Both the position numbers and the translations under genes were made by a program. The notes beneath the pieces were generated by a model. That model had not been told where the DNA came from. It made no database searches and saw nothing but the letters and a program-made list of their open reading frames with translations. Source: Gp13-AA77 sp036521995 (GTDB lineage Bacteria > Acidobacteriota > Terriglobia > UBA7540). Taken from it: a stretch of 10,428 nucleotides of DNA. Within the stretch, counting starts at the first letter, position 1, and each line of letters starts with the position of its first letter. Positions 1 through 5,618 of this stretch are shown here, one piece after another. Location of the stretch: assembly GCA_036521995.1 (NCBI GenBank), contig DATDGR010000213.1, positions 1-10,428 on the forward strand. Reading direction: 5' to 3'.

Positions 1-290
1 GACGAAGCTTCGTTCTACGAACTCCGCTTCGTCGTGGTTCAAGTCTAGGAGTGCGGTCGCGGCCTCAAGGGTCTGCGATGAACGGTCCGGCCAAGAACAA
101 GAGCGCCGGACCGCCCTTGACCCCGCGCCCGCACGCGGCAGTGGTAGTGTCTCTAAATTGTGCTTGACTACGCCGACGCCGTTATAGACGCGCTACCTCG
201 CTCTCGGCACAAGACCGGGCCTCAGCGCAGAACGGCCTACCCGCCGAACCCACGGAGCCCCAACCCGAAAGGTTTGTAACACAAAATCAA
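1..290. other. Left-edge stretch without a confident gene
   Basis: No convincing complete gene is visible. Plus frame 1 is open from the window edge and ends at a TAG at 46-48, reading DEASFYELRFVVVQV; it could be the last codons of a gene that starts outside the window, but 15 residues are too few to identify. The first bases hold a 12-base palindrome (2-13) and a wider inverted repeat, GACGAAGC at 1-8 with GCTTCGTC at 26-33. A strong hairpin at 83-113 is listed separately. From 114 to 290 I see nothing that looks coding. Confidence 0.3.
83..113. terminator. GC-rich hairpin, possible terminator
   Basis: A perfect 9-base stem, CGGTCCGGC (83-91) with GCCGGACCG (105-113), encloses a 13-base loop. 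It lies 35 bases after the TAG of a possible partial plus-strand reading frame, where a transcription end would be expected. No T-run follows the stem (the next bases are CCCTTGACC), so it is not a textbook intrinsic terminator. Confidence 0.35.
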
Positions 291-298
291 GATACAAG

Positions 299-448
299 CG
301 CAGCCCCGTTTCTCAAGGGCTGCGACTTTTCATTCCCAGCGGGCTGGCCGGCGCCGAGTGCAGTCATTCGACCTCGTTGGCTCGCGCCATCTGCTCCGAC
401 GCAGGCGTTTGAGGCCGCACAGCTAGTCGCCGTGCGCCAGCCCGGCCT
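299..448. repeat. Structured interspersed repeat, copy 1
   Basis: About 150 bases match copy 2 at 1071-1221 in the same orientation, diverged but clearly related throughout. The order is: an 8-base stem CGCAGCCC (299-306) with GGGCTGCG (317-324), then a short T-run and CATTCCC; a variable GC-rich middle; a block reading CTGCTCCGACG; then TGAGGCCGCACAGCTAGTCG, forming a second hairpin (416-436, one A-C mismatch in this copy); and the end CAGCCCGGCCT. It abuts the stop codon of the minus-strand gene at 448-810, so it also forms that gene's 3' flank. The first hairpin could end transcription. Confidence 0.7.
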
Positions 449-810
449 TATGCCGTCGCCGAAGCACTGGCGTTCGAGAAAGTAAGGGTCCCGTTCGCGT
501 TGACGGTCACCTGAAGGTTACCGGCGGGACTGTTGAATACGATGGTGCCTCCCTTTTCGCCAACACCGTTGACTGCGCTGTTCCCATTGTCCCAAAAACA
601 GTAGTTATCAGTCGCAGTATAGAAGTTATTTGCCTCGCTGATGGCCGAGGCGTACGAAGGATTTCCTTTTATCTTATTGATGAGGATCGGACGGTCAGGC
701 ACGTAACTGGCAGCGGCACCAACCAGCTTCGAATCACCCTCATAATGAGGGTTGGTGATTGCCATGGAACTACTCGAGTTATTCCTCACCAGCGTAATGT
801 GGTAAGCCAT
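448..810 (-). CDS. Hypothetical protein, 120 residues, unknown family
   Basis: I do not recognise this protein. It is 120 residues, with no signal peptide and no membrane segment. A serine-rich patch near the N-terminus (NNSSSS, about 10-15) leads to a mixed middle with many N, Y and A residues and a single cysteine. The last 35 residues (GGTIVFNSPAGNLQVTVNANGTLTF) look like short beta strands joined by Asn-Gly turns, ending in an Ala/Ser tail. The gene is well supported: AAGGAG lies 6 bases before the ATG, and a good sigma-70-type promoter lies further upstream (896-924). Its base composition is visibly richer in A and T than uvrC, which suggests a different origin. It sits alone between two direct copies of a structured repeat, and its stop codon touches copy 1. 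A small cytoplasmic or non-classically exported beta-rich protein is possible; no function can be assigned. Confidence 0.75.
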   Translation of the reverse strand: MAYHITLVRNNSSSSMAITNPHYEGDSKLVGAAASYVPDRPILINKIKGNPSYASAISEANNFYTATDNYCFWDNGNSAVNGVGEKGGTIVFNSPAGNLQVTVNANGTLTFSNASASATA

Positions 811-895
811 TTTGCACTCCTTTACAGTCTAGTCTGGCCGAGATGTCCCGTTTGGTTCCCAGCTACGATTAGTATGGACCGCTTCTTTTAATATT

Positions 896-924
896 AAGAT
901 AAGTTTTTTTTGGCCAATAGTCAA
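896..924 (-). promoter_or_regulatory. Sigma-70-like promoter of the 120-residue gene
   Basis: On the minus strand, TTGACT (complement of 919-924) is followed by a 17-base spacer containing an A8 run and then TATCTT (complement of 896-901). The -35 matches five of six consensus bases, the -10 four of six, and the spacing is ideal. The A/T-rich spacer and the following TTAATATTAA stand out from the GC-rich surroundings. It would give a leader of about 80 bases ahead of the ATG at 810. Confidence 0.6.
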
Positions 925-1070
925 CTGTCATACCAAGCCGCCTCCGTTTTTTGAGAAGGCAGGACAGGCTGGCTCAGAACGCAGTTCTGCGATTCCTGGG
1001 TAAGGCTGAAATCAAGCGAGCCGATCCCATCCTCAGCACGGACAAGTTATCCAAGTAGTAAAAGAAAGTA

Positions 1071-1221
1071 GCGCAGCCTTCTTTCGCAAGGGCTGCGGCT
1101 TTTCATTCCCGGCGGGCCGGCGGGCGGAGAACGCAGCTCTTCGATCTTGTCGGCTGGCGCCGTCTGCTCCGACGTAGGCGCTTGAGGCCGCACAGCTAGT
1201 CGCTGTGCGCCAGCCCGGCCT
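1071..1221. repeat. Structured interspersed repeat, copy 2
   Basis: Direct copy of the repeat at 299-448. Stem 1 is CGCAGCC (1072-1078) with GGCTGCG (1091-1097), followed by CTTTTCATTCCC, which resembles an intrinsic terminator for plus-strand transcription. Stem 2 is perfect here: CGCACAGC (1189-1196), loop TAGTC, GCTGTGCG (1202-1209). The copy ends in CAGCCCGGCCT like copy 1. The two copies start 772 bases apart and bracket the 120-residue gene and its promoter. Long open frames through the repeat are probably by-products of its GC content. Confidence 0.7.
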
Positions 1222-1389
1222 GGCTTTCAATCGCCGCCTATGTGCTCGACCAGTCAAATGTTTTGATTCCTCTGTTTTTGGAATGGACTGGCTCCGATTG
1301 ATGAGATCACGCCGCTTGCTGTGCGCCATGCCGCCGGTCAACCGTTTTCGCGAGCTTGTCAGGCCGCCCGGGCGCAAAATGGATTTCGC
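1222..1389. other. Intergenic spacer downstream of the DUF4276 gene
   Basis: This 168-base spacer separates repeat copy 2 from the 3' end of the DUF4276 gene. A minus-strand ATG at 1329 opens a short frame reading MAHSKRRDLINRSQS that runs on into the repeat. It lacks a convincing ribosome site and a recognisable product, so I do not call it a gene. I see no terminator right after the DUF4276 stop. Confidence 0.35.
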
Positions 1390-2061
1390 CTACAGCGGCG
1401 TGAGGGCTTCGAGCCGCGCCACCCAGTCATCGAAGTGAGGGCACTCTTGCCGCATTCTTGCGATACCCACCGCCTTGGCCGCGAGCGTTCCATCCAACAC
1501 TTTGCGATACGACGGGCGCAGCTGAAGTACGCGTTTGGAAGGAGCTGTGTTGGGATCATCGTTGATATCCTCGGGAGTCGGGAACTGGTCCCGAATCGCC
1601 TGTAGCTGCCCAGCGAGGTTGGGCTGGTAGATGCCGTTTGCGAAGGCGGCTGGCTCGCTGAACAGCAGCCCCTCGTACTCGTGTAGTTGGAGGTAGGGCA
1701 GGAAACGAACGTCGGGGCGCAGGTCTGGCACGGTGTCGACAATGTCCTGTGCCACAGCTCTTTCGATTCGGGTCACCTTCTCGACATTGGGTAGATTCGG
1801 GGGCAGGGGAACGCCCGGGAATCCGTCACCCAGGCCGTAGAAGTCAATCATCGTAGAGCAGTACGCGCTGCGATCCTGGCGCAGGTGTATAAGGACATCC
1901 TTCTTCACACGGGCGTAGTTGGTTCTCCCGCCCTTCTGCCCGGGAACGCCGACAACGATTGGCGTGACGTACAGGCGCCGCGGCCATAAGACCACTGCCA
2001 GAACTTGGTTTACAAAGGATTCTTCGGTGGGGCCTTCCACCACGACGCGGACTCGCGTCAT
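1390..2061 (-). CDS. DUF4276 / TOPRIM-like protein, partner of the ATPase
   Basis: A 223-residue protein of the DUF4276 type, which I place with TOPRIM-like nuclease folds. Seen: an N-terminal strand then VEGPTEESF (residues 8-16), the acidic motif with E9 and E13/E14 expected at a metal site; an acidic strand MIDFYGLGDG (71-80) with D73; the family hallmark LQLHEYEGLLFSEP (124-137); NDDPNTAPSKR (167-177); and a C-terminal block ending CPHFDDWVARLEAL. Length is normal for the family and nothing appears missing. Its ATG overlaps the ATPase stop codon (ATGA, 2058-2061), and a GGAG about 10 bases upstream lies inside the ATPase gene, so translation is probably coupled. Related ATPase-TOPRIM pairs act in anti-phage defence, with the TOPRIM partner as the nuclease or toxic effector. 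A nuclease role here is inferred from family and context. Confidence 0.85.
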   Translation of the reverse strand: MTRVRVVVEGPTEESFVNQVLAVVLWPRRLYVTPIVVGVPGQKGGRTNYARVKKDVLIHLRQDRSAYCSTMIDFYGLGDGFPGVPLPPNLPNVEKVTRIERAVAQDIVDTVPDLRPDVRFLPYLQLHEYEGLLFSEPAAFANGIYQPNLAGQLQAIRDQFPTPEDINDDPNTAPSKRVLQLRPSYRKVLDGTLAAKAVGIARMRQECPHFDDWVARLEALTPL

Positions 2062-3269
2062 GAAAAAACGTCTCCGGAGTGGGGTCCGTCACCATGCCGG
2101 GCCACGATGGAGTCTGAGTCGCCGTCCGGCAGCAGTGGAGCTTCTTCACTCTGGGGCCTGCCCCCTAAGACATTCTTCTGCCACAACTCGCCCAGTGTGT
2201 ATTCCTGAAGCCATTCCGACAGTTGCGCTGAGTCGAGGCGCCGGAACGTCGACTCCCCATGCGCCCGCTCGACGACGATGATATCCTCCGGTGCAAGCTC
2301 GTTGAGGAGGGTTGCCGACTGCGTCGAAACAATCACCTGTCGCGAGACAACAGATCCGTACTGCCGGGCCGCCTGCTGAAACAGGTTGGCCAAGAGCGTC
2401 AAGGCGTACGGATGCAGACCTAGTTCCGGTTCATCAAATAGCATGGTTGCCGGCAGGTCCGGTTGGAGCAGTGCCGTGGCCATGCAGATGAAGCGCAGAG
2501 TGCCGTCAGAAAGCTGGCTGGCTCGGAAAGGGTAGTCTGAATCTCTCTGCAACCACTCCAATTGGATCATCTCGGGATTTGTGGGTACAGGGCGGAGCTT
2601 AAAGTCATCGAAGAAGGGCGCCGCCAGCCTAACCGCGTCGCGAATCCTATCGTAGTTGTGGGGGTGCGTCTGGCTTAGCCGGTAAAGAAAGCCCGCCAGA
2701 TTCTCGGCGTTGGGCCGCAAAGACTCGTTGTCATTGATCGCACCTTGGCGGCGAACGGCCGCCGTGGCACTGGTATCGTGGAAGTGATAGACCGTCCAGC
2801 TCGAAACTGACGAAAAAACATAATGAAAAACGCCCATGTAGGGACCAAATGGGCTCTTGTCGTCTCTATGTTCTCGAAGCTCTGACTCGGTATGGCCTGA
2901 GCCTAGTGGCCGCCGAGTGGAGCCCAGGGGACCGTAGGCCGCGGCCTCATACGCAAAAATCAGTCGGCCATCTGCTGCGGGCACCAGGGCAAATTCATAC
3001 TCATTTGCGCCGAAATGAAACTTTGCGGCTATACGTCTGGTGATTTTGGGGCCCAGATAAAGGTATGCGTCTGGGCCACCGGCGGTTGCTACCGCCAGTT
3101 GAAGCCGTTGCTCAATCAGCTCGCGTAGCAGGCGAAAAAAGTCCACAAAATTGCTCTTGCCCGCTCCATTGGCGCCGATCAGCACGTTGAGAGACCGCAG
3201 CTCGAAGTCCTCCAGCTTTCTAATGGACTTGAAGCCTTCGATAGTGAGCTTCCTGATTGGATCGCTCAT
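2058..3269 (-). CDS. AAA family ATPase (AAA_21/OLD-like), defence operon
   Basis: A 403-residue SMC/ABC-like ATPase, counted from the ATG at 3269. Order: KLTIEGFKSI (7-16), typical of RecF/OLD N-termini; Walker A GANGAGKS (32-39); a variable middle of about 190 residues; an ABC signature-like LSDGTLR (253-259); Walker B TMLFDEPELGLHP (275-287); and STQS (315-318) where a switch histidine or serine usually lies. The tail contains GELWQKNVLGGRP, a motif I associate with DUF4276-linked ATPases. There is no C-terminal TOPRIM domain; that activity is in the overlapping downstream gene. An in-frame TTG at 3332 would add 21 residues with no family character, so I prefer the ATG, although its ribosome site is weak. 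It probably senses phage or DNA ends and controls its partner by ATP binding. RloA, AbiL and PARIS ATPases are the closest named analogues; the exact system is not settled. Confidence 0.87.
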   Translation of the reverse strand: MSDPIRKLTIEGFKSIRKLEDFELRSLNVLIGANGAGKSNFVDFFRLLRELIEQRLQLAVATAGGPDAYLYLGPKITRRIAAKFHFGANEYEFALVPAADGRLIFAYEAAAYGPLGSTRRPLGSGHTESELREHRDDKSPFGPYMGVFHYVFSSVSSWTVYHFHDTSATAAVRRQGAINDNESLRPNAENLAGFLYRLSQTHPHNYDRIRDAVRLAAPFFDDFKLRPVPTNPEMIQLEWLQRDSDYPFRASQLSDGTLRFICMATALLQPDLPATMLFDEPELGLHPYALTLLANLFQQAARQYGSVVSRQVIVSTQSATLLNELAPEDIIVVERAHGESTFRRLDSAQLSEWLQEYTLGELWQKNVLGGRPQSEEAPLLPDGDSDSIVARHGDGPHSGDVFS

Positions 3270-3577
3270 TCGCTCGACATGACCCGCCCGAGTAGTGCGC
3301 GGATTACGATCCGCCGGCGGTTCTGTGGCCAATCCCTACGTCGCCGCAATCGCGAGCCGCTCGGCCCCTCCGGCTCATACTAGCACGAGCGGGTATGGAA
3401 AACGCCCTCGCACGGTGTCGTCAGGCATTATTTCGGAACAAGTACCTTGTGTCGCCACGCTGTGACTTCGCTTCCCACGGGTACACAGGCGGGGCGATCG
3501 CGGGAGGCCCGCTGTTCTTCCTCCTGGTCGGCCTCGGCTCAGCCAAGACGGGAATATCGACACCAGAAGCCCCCGGT
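3270..3577. other. Spacer between the ATPase operon and the half-transposase
   Basis: About 308 bases with no convincing gene. On the minus strand a weak -10-like TAGTAT (near 3380) lies about 110 bases ahead of the ATPase ATG, but the hexamer 17 bases before it (GCGTTT) is poor, so I do not call a promoter. The region follows the truncated end of the IS630-like frame and may hold decayed IS sequence; no DDE-type reading frame is seen in it. Confidence 0.4.
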
Positions 3578-4111
3578 TCAGGACGATGACGTGGCTGGCT
3601 TGTCGGATGGCAGGGCAGTAGAGTCAGCGGCTGAAGGGCTCTTGCCGGAGTCGTGTCGGAGCTTGGTGACGATCACTCTCGGAACTTTGTGCCAGCCGTG
3701 GCGGGCCAGCATGCGGTAGACGGTCGAGGCGGGCACTTTGTGGCCGGCCATCTTCTCCACCGCTTCATGAACAAGGCGCGTGTTGATGATGCCGTCCTGC
3801 CAGTACTCGGCGCGCACGCTGTGGAGCACCGACTTCTCCTGACGCTCATTCAGGAGCTCACGGCGGCGCCCTCCCCGGCCGGGGCGCCCGAGGACGGCCG
3901 CCTCGCCCCGTTTCGCGTATTCAGCCTGCACGCGCAGCACGGTGTGCTGCGTCCAGCCGACAGCCTTGGCGACCGCGCGGCTGTTGAGCCCGAGCCCTTC
4001 GCGCAGCCAGAGGCACAACACCCGCTGGAACTCGCTCTTGGTCCGGGCGCGCTTCAACGCCGCCTGCAGCTTGGGAAGGGAACCTTCAGGAAGTGGCTTT
4101 GGTGCTCCCAT
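3578..4111 (-). CDS. IS630-type winged-helix half-transposase, DDE domain absent
   Basis: 177 residues corresponding to the DNA-binding N-terminal half (ORF A) of IS630/Tc1-mariner-type transposases. The first helix-turn-helix runs about 25-66 (KSEFQRVLCLWLREGLGLNS, then AVGWTQHTVLRVQAEY). A basic GRPGRGGRRRE linker (75-85) follows, then a second winged helix ending in ASTVYRMLARHGWHKVP (128-144). In family members this is followed by a proline- and histidine-rich PRPRHPK segment and a DDE catalytic domain. Here the sequence departs after VPR into a Ser/Ala-rich tail and stops, and no DDE frame follows downstream. The start is supported by GAGG five bases before the ATG. It is best read as an IS remnant unable to move by itself. 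A retained stand-alone DNA-binding protein, or a repressor of related elements, is possible but unsupported. Confidence 0.75.
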   Translation of the reverse strand: MGAPKPLPEGSLPKLQAALKRARTKSEFQRVLCLWLREGLGLNSRAVAKAVGWTQHTVLRVQAEYAKRGEAAVLGRPGRGGRRRELLNERQEKSVLHSVRAEYWQDGIINTRLVHEAVEKMAGHKVPASTVYRMLARHGWHKVPRVIVTKLRHDSGKSPSAADSTALPSDKPATSSS

Positions 4112-4249
4112 GGTTGCCTCGGGCGTCGTGCCCTCGGCGCGCCGCCTTTTTCGCCCGGCACGGCCCTAGACCAAGTGGTTGGGATGGTGCCCCAGGGTCT
4201 AAACTGACATGATAATACCGCGGCGATAAAATGTCAAAGGCGTCCAGCC
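4112..4249. other. Upstream flank of the IS630-like remnant
   Basis: No gene is seen. Two inverted repeats occur: TAGACC/GGTCTA around 4166-4200, and TGACAT (4205-4210) with ATGTCA (4231-4236) around an A/T-richer core. They could be remains of an IS end or hairpins; without another copy of the element the boundary cannot be fixed. Confidence 0.3.
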
Positions 4250-4312
4250 GAGGTGGCCGGCGCCGTCTGCTCTGAAGCAGTGGCTTGAGGCCGCACAGCG
4301 CAGCGGTGCGGT
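4250..4312. repeat. Partial third copy of the structured repeat
   Basis: GGCCGGCGCCGTCTGCTC (4255-4272) and TTGAGGCCGCACAGC (4285-4299) match the 3' half of the repeats at 299 and 1071, in the same orientation. The distal hairpin is kept with a different loop: CCGCAC (4291-4296) with GTGCGG (4306-4311). The 5' half with the terminator-like stem is absent. The copy lies directly upstream of the toxin-antitoxin promoter region. Confidence 0.6.
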
Positions 4313-4367
4313 CTTGAGACAACAGCAGAATCATGGAGGCAGATGCTCTGGACATGGTAGAATTACG

Positions 4368-4388
4368 TGTATTCAGTTGTATTAGGAG
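4368..4388 (+). promoter_or_regulatory. Possible antitoxin operator and ribosome site
   Basis: TGTATT occurs twice in direct orientation with a 10-base period (4368-4373 and 4378-4383), next to the AGGAG ribosome site (4384-4388), which lies six bases before the antitoxin ATG. Ribbon-helix-helix antitoxins commonly repress their own operon by binding short repeated sites spaced about one helical turn apart. An operator role is inference from that pattern. Confidence 0.4.
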
Positions 4389-4394
4389 TGCATC

Positions 4395-4658
4395 ATGGCG
4401 ACCACCCCGGTAGTGACCGTACGCTTGGAACCCGAGCTGCGGGAACGGCTGGACCGTCTGGCGAAGGCGCAGCGCCGCAGCCGCTCGTTTGTGGCGACGG
4501 AAGCGATCCGCGAATATGTGAAGGTGAACGAGTGGCAGATCGAGGAAACCCGCAAGGCGCAGGCGGAGGCTGACCGGGGAGAGTTTGCCTCTCCGTCCGA
4601 GGTTCGCCGCGTGGTGAAGAAGTGGACCAGCCCCAGGCGGAGCGCACGTGCCAGATAG
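4395..4658 (+). CDS. CopG/ParD-type ribbon-helix-helix antitoxin
   Basis: An 87-residue protein whose first 45 residues match the ribbon-helix-helix fold: a short beta strand VVTVRLEPEL (6-15), then helix A (RERLDRLAKAQ) and helix B starting RSRSFVATEAIREYVKV. The C-terminal half is charged (EWQIEETRKAQAEADRGEF) and ends in a basic tail; in such antitoxins this part folds onto the toxin. It should dimerise, bind the operon promoter and neutralise the ParE-like toxin encoded next. The toxin start overlaps its last 11 bases, which supports coupled translation. AGGAG lies six bases before the ATG. ParD, CopG and RelB names are all used for similar short proteins, so I leave the symbol blank. Confidence 0.85.
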   Translation: MATTPVVTVRLEPELRERLDRLAKAQRRSRSFVATEAIREYVKVNEWQIEETRKAQAEADRGEFASPSEVRRVVKKWTSPRRSARAR

Positions 4659-4959
4659 CCCGCTGGAAATCCGCTGGCTGAAACGGGCGCTGGCCAACCT
4701 CGATGCCGAAGCCGTCTTCATCGCCCGCGATAATCCCGCCGCTGCTGCCCGCGTGGTGGAAGCCATTGCCAATACCATTGCCAATACGGTGGAATTGCTC
4801 TCTCATCATCCCGCCCTGGGCCGCCCCGGGCGCGTCGAGGGCACCCGCGAGTTGCTGGTCCCCGATGCTCCGTACTTGGTCCCCTACCGCGTGCGCGGCC
4901 ACGCTGTCGAAATCCTCCGCGTCTTCCATGGCGCCCGCAAGTGGCCGAAGAAGCTCTAA
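4648..4959 (+). CDS. RelE/ParE-superfamily toxin
   Basis: A 103-residue toxin that starts at a GTG inside the antitoxin gene. Family features: an early helix IRWLKRALANLDAEAVFIAR (8-27), where LKRALANLD resembles the ParE helix; a second helix NPAAAARVVEAIANTIANTV; then LLSHHPALGRPGRVEGTREL, with the conserved P-x-LGRPGR turn and the RELLV strand; then APYLVPYRV and the final VEILRVFHGARKWP, the usual C-terminal strand and helix. It is complete for the family. ParE-type members poison DNA gyrase and RelE-type members cleave mRNA on the ribosome; the LGRPGR and VFHGARKWP patterns favour a ParE-like toxin, but the target cannot be read from sequence. It is expected to be harmless while paired with the antitoxin. 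Confidence 0.87.
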   Translation: MPDSPLEIRWLKRALANLDAEAVFIARDNPAAAARVVEAIANTIANTVELLSHHPALGRPGRVEGTRELLVPDAPYLVPYRVRGHAVEILRVFHGARKWPKKL

Positions 4960-5042
4960 GCGCCTTCGGCAGCCGGAGTGCACCTTGCTTCTTTGAGAAG
5001 CTGTGTGTCAGGCTTCCACTTAAGGATTTGAATATAAACAAA

Positions 5043-5102
5043 CCGGCCAGACGTACTGTGTAATATTGAGGAGCGTCTCTTAGGATCAGGCCGGACGGTT
5101 TT
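5043..5102 (+). terminator. Two-tier hairpin after the toxin gene, possible terminator
   Basis: An outer stem CCGGCC (5043-5048) with GGCCGG (5089-5094) encloses an inner stem AGACG (5049-5053) with CGTCT (5074-5078); GGTTTTCC follows at 5097-5104. The nested stems and trailing T-run fit a terminator for the toxin-antitoxin transcript ending at 4959, though the loop is large. A shorter hairpin GCTTCT-TTG-AGAAGC (4987-5001) lies just upstream. A small structured RNA is an alternative. Confidence 0.4.
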
Positions 5103-5618
5103 CCTATTTTCGCACTATTTTGCTGCCAATGTGGCCCTGGCAGGCTGTGGCATATGCTGTATCTTACTGAAAATGAAAAATCAGATCCTCCCCGTTGCTC
5201 AGGATGTCATCATCCGAAGGCTTTCTTTAGAAGCGGAGCGAAGAGGCTCAGCCCTTAGCTTGCTGTAATCGATTGCTGGGCCTCCGATGGCTGCCCGGCA
5301 GGGCGCGCTTCGATGCTGGGTCTTTGAATGCAAATCCTAGGCTTCTTTTGGCCCCTTTTCTTGATCGTATGGTTGCAAAACGTGCAATTTATGCACAGGT
5401 CGATGTCGAAATCGAGCAGATTTCCAACTTCCAATTGAGAGGCGCCGGACAGCGCCGCTCTAACGAGAACCCGATGGTAGCGCCCCGGTCTTCCCTACCT
5501 CTTCCCCGGCCGCACTTCGGGACCCGTCAGGGCAGACCCCTGCCCCGGAGGAAGCCAGTAGAACTTTAATCTCTCGCTTGGCAGCGGCGTGGCATAATGA
5601 GTCGAGGCCGTTCGTTCC
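5103..5618. other. Long intergenic region before uvrC
   Basis: About 500 bases with no convincing gene on either strand. Frames running through it lack ribosome sites and familiar sequence. It holds a REP-like hairpin (5182-5215), a small GC hairpin GGGCAG/CTGCCC near 5530-5546, and a -10-like CATAAT at 5593-5598 ahead of uvrC without a clear -35. On the minus strand a G/A-rich tract lies around 5470-5520. Confidence 0.4.
5182..5215. repeat. REP-like hairpin element
   Basis: ATCCT (5185-5189) pairs with AGGAT (5201-5205), and the overlapping GGATG-TCAT-CATCC (5202-5215) forms a second stem, so two structures compete. On the minus strand it reads GATGACATCCTGAGCAACGG then GGAGGATCT, which resembles the TCATCCTGAGC...GGATCT intergenic repeat I recall from acidobacterial genomes. 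The repeat assignment is from memory; only the hairpins are directly seen. Confidence 0.35.

Noticed and set aside
159..188. Plus-strand promoter (TTGACT ... TATAGA)
   Set aside because: The spacer between the hexamers is 13 bases, too short, and no gene follows downstream on that strand.
944..1058. Possible 3' gene remnant on the plus strand ending LSTDKLSK before a terminator-like stem
   Set aside because: The frame reads smoothly for about 35 codons and stops 13 bases before the stem, but it has no start, no recognisable family, and its upstream part overlaps the promoter region of the minus-strand gene.
299..1221. Retron or CRISPR explanation for the repeats
   Set aside because: There is no reverse transcriptase, no cas gene and no array of short regular spacers; the two full copies are long, diverged and 772 bases apart.
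1033..1377. 114-residue minus-strand frame through repeat copy 2
   Set aside because: Most of it is translation of the structured repeat. There is no good ribosome site, and copy 1 does not preserve the frame as a protein.
4086..5041. Long minus-strand frames opposite the toxin-antitoxin pair
   Set aside because: They are arginine-, glycine- and proline-rich shadows of the antitoxin and toxin, which have clear folds and ribosome sites on the plus strand.
5273..5569. 98-residue plus-strand frame upstream of uvrC
   Set aside because: TTG start, no ribosome site, low-complexity arginine/proline composition and no family features.
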